From Odontesthes bonariensis (Eukaryota > Chordata > Actinopteri > Atheriniformes > Atherinopsidae): a stretch of DNA of 64,000 bases. The position numbers and the translations under genes are program-made. Below the pieces are notes generated by a model. That model saw nothing but the letters and a program-made list of their open reading frames with translations, was not told where the DNA came from and did not search any database. Location: contig NC_134529.1 in assembly GCF_027942865.1 (NCBI RefSeq), forward strand, positions 16,606,467-16,670,466, in the 5' to 3' direction. The first letter of the stretch is position 1. The number at the start of each line of letters is the position of its first letter. Below are positions 1-12,000 of the stretch, one piece after another.

Positions 1-2805
1 CACGTCATTGGCCAGCAACTCTCCAAAGATGGGTGCAGGTGATTGGGCTGTTCCGCAGGCCTCGAGGCTCAAGTACCGTCAGCAGTTCAACACGCTAGAC
101 AAGCTCATGAGTGGCTACTTGTCAGGTGGGTCCAGCATACACGCAAACACATATACACCAACCTAAAGAGTTCCCAGAAATCACTTGGCTGCTCATGAGT
201 GGCCTTGTCAAAGTTTGACAGAGCACACTCAGGGTCAGTTTCACTTTGCACACTTGCACTCATGTACTCGGGATTCCTCTTAACCCCACTTGATAAAACT
301 CTGCAGGAACACACACATCCACATCAATTTCAGAGTGAATTAACATTGCTGGGATTTTTATTTTGCAGGACCTCAAGTTAGAAATGCACTGATGGCATCA
401 AACCTGACCCAGACCCAGCTTGCTACCATCTGGTAAGCATGAGGTGCATCACTCTTCAGCCTGTTTGCATCTGTCACAGTTAATCCGTAGCATTTACTGT
501 ATCACTCTAACTTTTGTAGCAATCATTTCAATATTTCAGATGCTAAATATCACAAAATTAAAGTAATTGTCTAACATCTTAGAAAATACAAGGATTTGAT
601 TACCTGTAAACAGTTGGTAAATCCCCTGTCAAATCGTTGGCATTTAAAGTCAGATCTAGATTTAAATGTTAGATCTGTTGCTTGAGAAAGCAGGTCATTC
701 ATTTAGCTCAGTGTGAAGGCTTGAAGATTGCAACATGCCAGCTCAGTCCTAAAATGAAAAATGCAATCATTAAAACTTGTTTGATACAATGCAATGTGTT
801 GTGGATGTCATGAAAGAAATATCTGAAACTCGTTGCTAATGCTCTGCATGGAAAGGCAATTTTGATTAAGTCTCAAGATAGCAGCTCAGATGAAGTGTAT
901 TGTCTGAGAACCTCCAAATATTTATTTTCTTATGAAATGACCTTATAAAGCAGAATAGAAATGCAAATTTTGCAACAATCATGGCACCATTTCTGAAGCC
1001 TCCTTCGTAGGATCACAAACCAAACATATAGTGGCATATGTAGCTCAGTGGCACTTCTTCAATACTGCCTATTGTTTTTTTTTCCTCCTAAACTGTCTGA
1101 CAGCACCCTGGAAAATGATCGCTGGACCCATCCCCCAGCTTTAGAGTTACTGTTGTAGAGCAATAACACATTAGTTTGAACAGGCTTTTTTAATAATTGT
1201 CATGGACGGTGGTTGTGCGAGGAGAAGGAGGACCCAAATGCAGATTTTCCAAAAACAAAAACTTGATTTATTTCCAAGAGAACAAACAAAAGGCGCGGCT
1301 GGGCCGGATTACAAAAACTAAACTGTGAAAACAAAACTTGACTATGACACAAACAAAAACATGACTATGAATCAACAAAAGGACAAACCTGACTTGACAA
1401 ACTGTACTTGAATAAAAGTGACAATCATGGGGATAAGGTGAGGATCTGGCGCTGATACCTGGGAAACCTGGAAACTAAATACTAAAGGAATGATTGGCAA
1501 GTGAGTGCAGCTGAGGGGAAAAACACAGGTCACATGAGTGAAGGTGATGGCAGGACAAGAGAAACTAATGGCAAAACATGGCAAAACTAAATACTAAACA
1601 TGGACTTGAAAACTAACATAACTAAGACATGAAAGAAACCCAAAACATGACAAGACTGTAAAACACAAGAGGAACTAAAAACATAACCAAAACTCAGACA
1701 TGACAACAATGGGGCAAACTGCAACAAAAAGCAATAAAACTGAGAGGCAGGACATAGTCACAAACTTAGTTTAATATTTGCCTACTCTCATTGGGTAAGC
1801 ACTTGAACCATTATGCGTGATTCCTTCGCCATCATCAAACGGCAGTCAGGACTGCCAGTCCAGCACCAAATGTCAGACAAAGTTAATATCTAGCTGGTGA
1901 ACATATATTTTCTAATTTCCCTCAAGGATTTCTGCACTACAGAGATACAGCCAGGCAGGTTTAACATAAATTTGACATAGGCCTCATTTGCATTGACTGG
2001 CTTGGTAAAACCTAAAGTCCCAATCATAGATAATTTCTATCCTAGCGATCAACTTCTGTTCATTAACCCAGGGCCTATTAACTGCAATTCCAGCAGTGTA
2101 AAACAGATATGGCTGCACTTTGGACTCCATGTGAAAAAAACGTGTTTATGCATTTCCTTCATCATCAACTGAGTTCATTTTGCTGTGCTGTGATTGTGTA
2201 GCTTTTTGCACAGCTCAGCAGGTTAGCATGTATAATGTATTCCCATAGCAGAGAATCTACATCCTTTACAGCAAACATTATCAGGGAAAAAAAATCTGGG
2301 AAAGGATTGCGCTCTTTTGCCATCATTTAGTCCTAAACCTCCTCTGCAGCATTTTGAATGTTCAGGTTAAGTTACCATGGCAATCTTGCCTTGTTAAGAG
2401 AGCGCCTCCTTTCTGAAATTGAAAACTGTTGCTCTTGGCTAAACATGCATTGCTAAGCCATTCATTGTGGTTCACAGTAAACCCCTATCAAGGCCAGAAA
2501 GAGCAAACTGTTTTGAATTTATGGTTGTGTTTCTCCCTATATGTTGGATATGTCAGCTGTATATTAAAATATCTCTTGTACATGTGTACATGGATTCGAT
2601 TGTAAAACACTGATATCCTCACCGTTATGTTCTTACTCACACACAGCACTGTGTTATTTGTATGCAGGAGCCTGGCGGATGTGGACAGGGACGGCCAGCT
2701 ACGGGCGGAGGAGTTCATTCTGGCAATGCACCTGGTGGACATGGCTAAGACCGGACGCCCGCTACCTCTCACACTGCCTCAAGATCTGTTGCCTCCCTCT
2801 CTCAG
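1..2805 (+). other. itsn2: itsn2 second EH domain exons
   Basis: Exons 1-125, 369-432 and 2668-2805 encode an Eps15-homology domain, the part that binds NPF-containing endocytic partners. It starts after [10 protein letters not shown], runs through [21 protein letters not shown] and contains the EF-hand-like loop [13 protein letters not shown]. The first base of the window is already inside an exon. Confidence 0.93.
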
Positions 2806-5800
2806 GTAACGCACAGAGCCAGGTGCAAATTTGGAAGAATTATGGAGGGGAAAAAAAACACAAACGGTCCACGTTATTCTCATTTCAGGGGAGGAATTAA
2901 GTCCGGTGAGCTTGTTAATGGAACAGGGCCCTACACAGCTCCCTGTTTGATAGACACAACGGAGATAGAGCCTACACAAAAGAACAAGAGCGGAGGTATG
3001 GCATTCTGCACACTCAATGCTTTGCTATATTCTTTTTTTTTTTTGTGTGTGTGTTTATTGGTTTTCAGTTTTAAAAATAAGTTCAATGGAAATTACATGT
3101 TTGTGTTTTACAAGCAAAATAACCAATAGGACAAAAAAAATATATAAATAAATAATTGACAGGATTAAAAAAAAAAAAAAACACAGAGAAAAAAAACTAA
3201 ACAAAGGGGGGATTCAAGTTGCTTAGGAATTCAATATGAAAAGATACCTTGATGCGGTCTGTCCAGGAAATAATGACAACAACTGCAGACCTGCCGGTTA
3301 CTTATGAGGAGATTTAGAGCTTATATTCAGCATAGTCCAGGAAGGGACGCCACAATTTCTCAAATTTTTCAGCAGAACCACGAAGTACAAACCTGAGTCT
3401 CTCTAGTTTTAAGTGGTGTATATGACATCTCTTAACCATAGAATATAACTGGGAGGCTGATGGTTTTTCAAATTTAGGAGAATTAGCTTGCGTGCTAACA
3501 ACATAATAATGCTTTGCTATATTCTTAATCATCTCCACCTGTCACACGTCTCTCTTCCTCCCCTTCTCAGTTTCCTATGAGGACAAGCTGAAGGAAAACT
3601 TTGCACGAGGCAGTGCCGAGCTGGAGAAAAGACGGCTAGCTCTTGAGGAGGAACGGAGGAAGGAGAGGGAGAGGAGAGAGAGGGAGGGGAGGGAGGCCCA
3701 AGATCGGAAGGAGAGGGAGGCCAGGGAGCTGGAGAACCGGAGGAGGCTGGAGGAGGAGAGGCGGTTGGAGAGGCAGAGAGAGATGGAGAGACAAAGGGAG
3801 GAGGAGAGGCTGAGAGAGCTGGAGAGGAAGGAGGTGAGAGGGCACACCTATGGGATGTGGAGAGTCAATATTGTTGCCTATGGTAACCATCTGCTTTTGT
3901 ACTTTCAGGTAGCAAAGCTGGAGATGGAGCGCCAGAGGAGGGAAGAGTGGGAGCGGGGGAAGAAAGAGGAGCTGGGAAGGAGGAAGGACGGGGAGCAAGA
4001 GGAGATCATTCGACTCAGGGCGAAAAAGAAGAGTCTCGAGCTGGAGCTTGAGGCTGTGGTGAGACTCTGCTCACATCGATAAACTTACATACTAACTTTT
4101 TTTAGACCGTTGGTCAAACGTGAGCACGTTGTGATCGTGTTTAACTTGTCTCACAGGGCAATAAGCACAAGCAGATCTCAGACCGGCTCCGTGATGCTCA
4201 GAGCAAGAGGCGGATTCAGAAGGCCGAGGTGGACCTCGTCAATCAGAAGAGGGATGCACGTATTGCAGAGATTAACGCACTTCAACTTGAATTTGAGGTT
4301 AAAAGTTTTCTTTGCCTCTACCCTGTCTAACTTTTTGCAAATGAATTGTTCCCATGAGTGTTTCCCAACTGTTATTGTTTACTGTTCGAATGGCAGGAAT
4401 GGCAGAGGAAGCTCTCGCAAATGGTTCCAGAACAGCAGCAGCTGACCGAGAAGCTGCGCAACATCAGCCTCAACAAACTCTCCAGTGAGTGGCAAACGTC
4501 TGCTTACGTAACACAGAGACATTAGATCGGATCGCTGAATCGTCTCATGTGTCTCTGACCTCTGACTTTTGCCTCGCAGCGGTGACTGTGAGCTCCCTAA
4601 CCGGGAGTGTGTCAGAGAAGAGTGTGAACTGTCGCCGGCTGAAGGACCAGCTTGACATCCTGGAAAGAGAAACCACAGACAAACTCTCCGAGATTGAGCA
4701 GTACAACAAGGAGCTTAAGGTCAGTGATCAGCCCAATCCAGGATTCTGAAACGCTTGCTTCGTTTCCTGACATTTTTTCTTTCGAATTCTCTGATATAAT
4801 TCAGAATTCGTTGTTTCCGTCATTGTGATAATTTGTCCTGTTTTAGATTCAGTAAAACTGGCCCCAACCATAACACTACCACCACCATGTTTTATTGATT
4901 GGATAGGGCTGAGGTCTTCAGCAATCTGCTTAGTACTGACCATGTAACATTTAACAATAATGTTGTGAAAATCTCCATTTATGAATAATACAGTGCACCC
5001 ACATGTGATTGTCATAATCCAACTGAAAAACACCTGATTCCACCATCCTTTTATCATCCTTGAGGTTCACTTTTTTTTTTTTCCACTCAGAGATTTTTTA
5101 ATCTTGGCTCATTATCTTTAGTAAATAAGTTACCGGCTGTAATATTTTTGTTTTGTTTGTTTATTTGTTTTTTCTTTTTCTACTTTTAGGACTAGCTCAT
5201 ATGTATGATGAAATACAGAAATGATTAACGAATTCCAAAAATTTTCATCACTACCATAATTTGCATTTTTTTTATTGTATTCTACCGTGGGTTAATACTG
5301 TAACAACAACAATGCAGCAAAATGAGCAAGCGAAACTTAAAGATGGATTACACCGATGTTGCAATGCAAAAGCTGACTGTTAGGCATCTGGTCACAGTAA
5401 CTCATGCTTCCTCAGGGAAATAAAACCTTGTTATCTAACCATCTTTACATATTCTAAGATCTACACAATAACTGGCTAAGAGCCTGATATTTCAGTACCT
5501 CTGTAGAATGATGTTTTTTGTGCCCTCTGACAAGAGATAATCGATATTATTCTTAACATTTCTGCATTAAAAGAGCCGGCTCTTTCTCTTATGCTCTGTT
5601 CAGTTTAGCAGCTGCTTGTAAACTTGCTCTCAAAGCTTTTAACCCCTGTCTTTCTCTCCTTCTCTTTCTCTTTTTCTCTCTGCACAACCTGGATGTTTTT
5701 TTTTTACATTCCGTGTTATTTTCTGTATTTGTGCACTGATTTCTTTTTCCTGTGATGCCTCTTCCCTTCGGTCCTTCACCTTGTCCTTTTTTTTATTTCA

Positions 5801-5941
5801 ATATTTTCATTTCTGCAACTCCTCTGATCCCTCTCTGTCATTCTTTCTCACACACATGTTTTACTTTTGTCCCTTATCCATCCTATCCTGTACCCTCATC
5901 GTTTATCTCCTCATTTTTACCCCCTTCATCATTACACTACT

Positions 5942-6017
<76 letters not shown>

Positions 6018-9000
6018 TGTGTGTTTGTTTTTCATAGCTTGGAGATATGGATGACTGTGTCCTGCGAGGCCTTCTGTCCCTGCTGGCCTGCCTCAGCCAG
6101 CTTTTCCTTCTCATCAAGGTTGTCCCTTCCTCCTCCTCCTCTCTCCTCCCACTCTGTTGTCTTTTTTCGCAACTCTTCCTTATTGTCCTTTTTCATCTCA
6201 CCTCTTGAGTTCCTGTAGCCAAAATCTTCAGTCTTTTCCTTTTTCATCCCACAGTAATTCTCTGTATTCTCTCATTTTTGTTCTTTGTCTTTCAACTCAT
6301 CACATGGAGGTCTACTTTGGTGCCATGTCTTTTTGTTGTTGTTGTTGTCTCTCACCGTGGGATTTGTTCCAGCTTTTATTTAGTCTGTAAACAGGATGCA
6401 CACTGGAGGGTAAAACGCAATCACAAACACACACGCAGAATGTTTAACCTGCTCGATTTGTGTCTTTGAAAGACAGAGAAATGTTCAGCACATACAAATG
6501 CACATGCAATATATCTGCATACTAATATTAGTTGCCAGTGGTCTATAATAATTGCCGCGTTAATGACATTTTTCAAGATGTTGAAGCCCCTTTTAAAACA
6601 CAGAATCTTTGCACTGCATACTCTTGACTGCACCAGGAGCTGAGGGAGAAGCAGGTGAAGCAGCAGGCCGTCCTGGACGACCTGCACAGAGTCAAAGAAG
6701 AGAAGTTGAGGGAGCTGCAGCGACGCAAAGAGGAGGAGAGAGAAAGGAGGAGGAGAGAGGAAGAGGAGGCTGCAAGGTGAATCCGAAGGAGCACGGGACT
6801 TTTATCTGGTTGTATTTGCCGCATGCAGCAGATTATATCCAACAATCCATGACCTGAGTCTGCCTCTGCTTCATTTCTAATAACATATTTTCTGTGTGTA
6901 GCTCACGTTTAAGACAGCTTTAGAAAGCATTGTTTATTTCCCACAGACAGGCAAAGTTAGAGCAAGAGAAGAGAGAGCAGGAGCGGCAGGAACAAGAGAG
7001 GAAGGAGAGGGAAGAAGAAGGGGAACGGCAGAGGAGGCTCCTGGAGGAGCAGAGGGCCCGAAAAAGGGAGGAGGAGGAGAGAGAGGCACAGGCTCGCCTG
7101 AGAACTGCCCAGGAGAAAGCACAGGAGGAGGAGAGAAGGAGGAGAGAGGAGGAGGAGGAGGAGAGGAGGAAGAAGAAGGAGGAAGAGGACGAGGAAAGGA
7201 AGAGAAAAGATGCGGAGGAGGAGAAGAAGAGGAGAGAGGAGCAGGAAAGCGGAAGACAGCAGCTAACTACTTACAGAGCCCTGTACTCCTTTGTTGCCCG
7301 CAATGCAGACGAGCTGAGTATAGATGCAGGCTGTCTCATAGAGGTAAGAGACACACACTCATAAAACATACACACACGCTAATGCATATTGTTTCATTAT
7401 TATTTTTAAAATAATTATTATGCTTTAAAATGTTTATTTGATTAACCCAGTTCAGTTTTTAGGCATCTATTACTTTTTTTTTTCCAATATAGTTTTTACA
7501 TCAGTGTCTTGTTCGGTGATCATAGAGACCTGTGTTCATCTCCATTATTCATCAACATTATTAAGTTGCAGTCATTATTCCTTATCATAGAAAACACTAA
7601 AGTAAAGTGATGCTGGGTTTCGTGTTGTGACGGGGCATCTTGTGAGCACTGCTGTCTTATTGTCAGCACCTGCTGCAGTGTTTGGCTCTATAAAGTTAGT
7701 CAGAATGGTCAAATTGGTCAAAGAATGGGAGGTGTGGAGAGATAAAAAGGGTAAACAACATAGATCCAGACACTGAACCCTGTTGCATTACCTTCACTCA
7801 GATTCCTGCAGAATTCAAGCTATGTGTTTTGCTAATTAACAAGCCAGTGTCGCGCTGAAATCCGACCCCATCTTTTTGCCCCATTTGATAAAGTAAACCA
7901 ATAGCAGCACCTTCAGCTATGTGTTAATTTTATGCAGTCAGTTGCTGTCACAGGTTGCCGTATTGTTAACAAAGATTTGCTGTAATCTTGGAGCTTGTTA
8001 AAAATCTGTTTGCTTATTTTTTTTAAACTTGTGGCCAGAAATGTTCATAATTGATGTTACGTCGAAGAGAAATGAGTGACTGAGACATGATATAAGATGC
8101 TAGTCTGTCAGTGTCAGCATTAAAACATGATTCTCAAGGTTAGTAAGCCGGGTGCATACAGAAGACTGCCTTGGTATTAGTGAGATCATTACAATAGGTC
8201 AAAATGGAAAGGAAAAACAAAATAACTACCCAAAATTAAACACAGCAGCAAATCATGTATGTAAAGTTACATGTTGGTCAATTTATGTGCAATTGGAAAT
8301 GCTCTCTTTTCATTCTATTTCTAAAATTGTACTATGAGGTACACAACTGACACTGACTAACAGAGGCTGGATGAGTAATCCCTGTGACATGTCGATGGGT
8401 ATCTAAACCCTCTAATTGTTTGTTGTTGTTTTGGCGCGGTTGTAATTATTCCCAATTCGTCCAGAAGCTATCTGCAGTGGGGTAACTACATGTTTATCTT
8501 CTCATCCTGACCTTACGTGTGATTGACTGGGAGTGTGGTGTCCATGATGCAGGTGGATGAGCACACTGTCGGCGAGCCCGGCTGGTTCTGTGGGAATTAC
8601 CACGGAAACAGGGGCTGGTTCCCCCAGAGTTACGCAGAGAAGTGTCCTCCAGCCTCCGCCTCCAAGACGTCCCCGTCCTCACCGGGAAAAATGTCCACTC
8701 CTACACCAACGCTAAACACGAGGTAAGACGGACGAGAAGCATCAGCATTGGGCAGCTCTGATATTTTAGTCTTCGAGCAGTAAGTACTGGCTGCTAGTCT
8801 GTATCACTAACACTAGGAATTGTAACTCGTACCAGATCACTGTTAGGTTGACTTTATTCCTCTGCTGGTCCCTTTCCTTTACTCAGAGACCCAGGTGCGG
8901 AGGAAGTGGGTGACCGCACTGTTCCTGCACGTTCAGATGCCTCACAGGTGAGGACAGCTTAACTGAGAGTTTTGCTTTTAGTTTCAGGCTTACGGTGGTC

Positions 9001-12000
9001 TTAACCGACAGATGAACTTTTACTGACCTGCTTTGGCAGCAGTATTAAAACTCTCTTTCATTACCTCGTCAATTTAGAGATTAACATTCTTTGGAGGACA
9101 CATGAAATGTACAGGAGAATGTTGAGCAGTTGACTTAATTTTTAGGTTTACCACTTTAATATGATATTAAGCAAATATGTGCTCACAATGTTGTCGTTTT
9201 TTTGTCCCTTTGGGAAATTGCACTACTTTGCAGTAATCAAAAGTACAGTTTAAGATATGATAAAGTAATTAGTTTTATAGGACCACAGTTGGTATAAATC
9301 ATCCCAAAGAGGGCGGTAATGGCTAACCCAGATTCATGCTGATCCATGCAGCGTTTGTCTGGTAATTAACAAAAACCACAATCATTTTTTTTTGTCATTT
9401 AGAAAAGTATTCGTTTCATATATTTCCTGTCTGTAATGTAAAATTTGCTGCTTGTATGATGAAGTGTGTTGTTGTAGTATAACTTGGTCACAAACTGTCT
9501 CTGGCAAGAACAGAAGTGGGTCTTTCTGTGGTCCAGCAGCAACATGGCTGTATATTTATAGCGTCTTTTGGGAGTTGTTCTCTCTCTGTCTGTTTGCAGG
9601 TCACACAGGCATTTGCTTCTGTCCATCTCACAGCAGATAACATTAGTGTTAGTAGGTCTAGCATTTGTAGGTTATGTGCTATGGTGGAAAGAAGTCAGAG
9701 GAGGTTGTTGTGGCTGATGTATCAGTTGGATTGGTCCTAAAGCTGAATGGTTCTATCATCACTCATTGTGGCGTCTCGCTGTTGCTCTACTCTTACTCCT
9801 CAGTCCTCAGTTTCTACGTTTGCTCGTGCCGTCTCGGCGTGGTCCGCCACGTCAGAAACCCACCTCAACCTTTCCTCTGATGTGGGCGGTGCGCTGCTGA
9901 GCTTATCCCAGGGTGACGTTGTCAATGTGCTGCAGCAGAGGGACGAATGGTGGCTCGGACAACGCAACGGGACACAGGGATGGTTCCCCAAATGTTCCGT
10001 CGCATTGGAGGCGGCTGGCAATACAGAGTATGAAGACACACATGAGACAACACACGTCTTTTTGGTGTTAGATTTTAGTTTATCCTTAGAGTTAATTCAG
10101 TATGTGTTGTTCTAATTATAGCATGGATGCTTTGGACTCATCTGACTCTCCTCAGCTAGAAGGTAGGTATGATTTATCTTGCAATAATGGGTGCTACCAA
10201 ATGTGTAAGGGATGGCTTCACATCCACACATCAAAACTTTATCTAATATGTGTTTATCCTTACCAGAATACGTGGCCTTGTACACATATGAGAGCCCAGA
10301 GGTGGGGGACCTGACATTTGTTGAGGGGGATGTTGTCATGGTGACGGAGAGAGAAGGAGAGTGGTGGCGTGGATGCATTGGGGATCAGACAGGAGTGTTT
10401 CCTTCCAACTATGTCCGACCTGTCGAGCCAGAGGTGAGTCAAGTGGTAGTGATAATTCAAATATTATTCAAACGAGGTAGTTTGGCTCTTTCTGATCAAA
10501 TGTTGCAATAATTATAATAACGCAAAACTATTGCATTTTAAGTCGCAAAATGTGCCAGTTAATTGACTGAATTATTTTATAAATCCACCTTTAGATTTCA
10601 TGTTATAACTCAAACAAAATAATCAATTTTTGGAAACAACCCATTTTTATATGTATCTTGACAATAATCAATAAATAAATGATTAAACAAAAAAAACAAC
10701 CTTTCTGTTTTATTGCAATACTTAACTTTTTTTCTTTTTTCTTTTCCACATTGTAAATTTAGGTTTCAAGACTAGCAGTTCCAACCAAGAAACCTGGTGA
10801 GAAGAAGTAACCCACATCCAGCACACGCACACACTCACTCACACACACACACACTCAAAGATGGTCACAATCTGCCGATAACCTCTGTTATTCTCTTTGA
10901 AATGGGACATCTACTTGATCTTGATCTAAATCTGTTGCGATTTCTGTTTGATCAACAGAGGTTGCTCAGGCTGTCGCCACCACCGAGACCCCAACGGCGC
11001 ATCAGCTGCGCCTGTCTCCAGGACAGCTGATCGTGATCAGGGCAAAGAACTCCTCTGGCTGGTGGCTCGGCGAACTGCAGGTCAGTAACCAAAGCCTGAT
11101 GGGTATTTCTGTAAAACGCCCACACTTGTTCTTTTTCCATTTTAACTCAAAAGAAGAAAATAAAGAAAGGAAAAGAAAGCTGAATGACAGTAGTATAAAA
11201 AACACAAACACAAATAAAAACTGCATCTTCTTATGAGGGAAAGCCCGTCTCCATCAGTTCACCTCTTCTTCAGTATTGGTCTTAATCATAAACAAACATG
11301 GACTCACAGGAAACGGTCTCAACTACTGTATTTACACATCCTTTTAGGTCTGGAGGCTTACCGCATAGGGTCTCAAAATTAGCTCTAAAACTTGAGCATT
11401 TCAGTAACACGTTAGCGTCTGAGTATAAATCCAAAGTCCAAGGGCAGCTGCACCCTCAAGCTTTGTGTAAGAATAATTAATTCAGCATCATTCTATTAAA
11501 CACGCTTCATTGATGTCAATGTGGCGTCTTGAATTAATTGGGCAAGAAGCATCATTATCAAGATATTGTTAAGGAACTAGCTGGTCAGACAGATGGCTTA
11601 TGCAGCAAAACTTCAGTGTTATTATATGAAAAGCTTCCAGGCTTTCAGATCTGTATATTGGATATTTAGCACTGATAGTAAACTGAAGATATTTGTGTTT
11701 TAGATCAATATTTGGATAAAGAAAGCAATGCTTCAAATTCTAAAATGCTCGTTCTAAAAGAAGCTCCTTTCGCTATTGCAGCATAGCTCATGTGGAGGTG
11801 CAGAGCTGGTGAGAGGGGGACAGGATGTTACAGGAGTATTAACAGCGTCTTTTATAAGTTCATTCATCTGCAGCTGTTAGAGGTCAGTTCCTCTCTGTCT
11901 GCTTTGTGCTGAGGCAGCAGCTGTAGCTCTGGTTACAGCTTATTTAGCAGCAGCAAGGCAAACTGCACAGACAAAACCGTCAAAAGCATAAAAGAATAAT

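Larger units (their letters stand above)
3571..7260 (+). other. itsn2: itsn2 central coiled-coil (KLERQ) region
   Basis: Exons from 3571 to the first two thirds of 6947-7343 encode a charged heptad-like region very rich in Glu, Arg, Lys and Gln. In intersectins this region mediates dimerisation and Eps15 binding. The first exon begins [20 protein letters not shown], matching the family junction 'TFEDK..NYERG'. Several long minus-strand open frames opposite it (Leu/Ser-rich) are shadows of this biased composition. Confidence 0.9.

Noticed and set aside
3575-3998. Leu/Ser-rich open frames on the minus strand opposite itsn2
   Set aside because: Shadows of the Glu/Arg-rich coiled-coil exons; the plus-strand frame has conserved family sequence and splice sites.
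5752-6218. Long open frames rich in VCVCVC and HTHTHT
   Set aside because: They are translations of the (GT)n microsatellite and have no other content.
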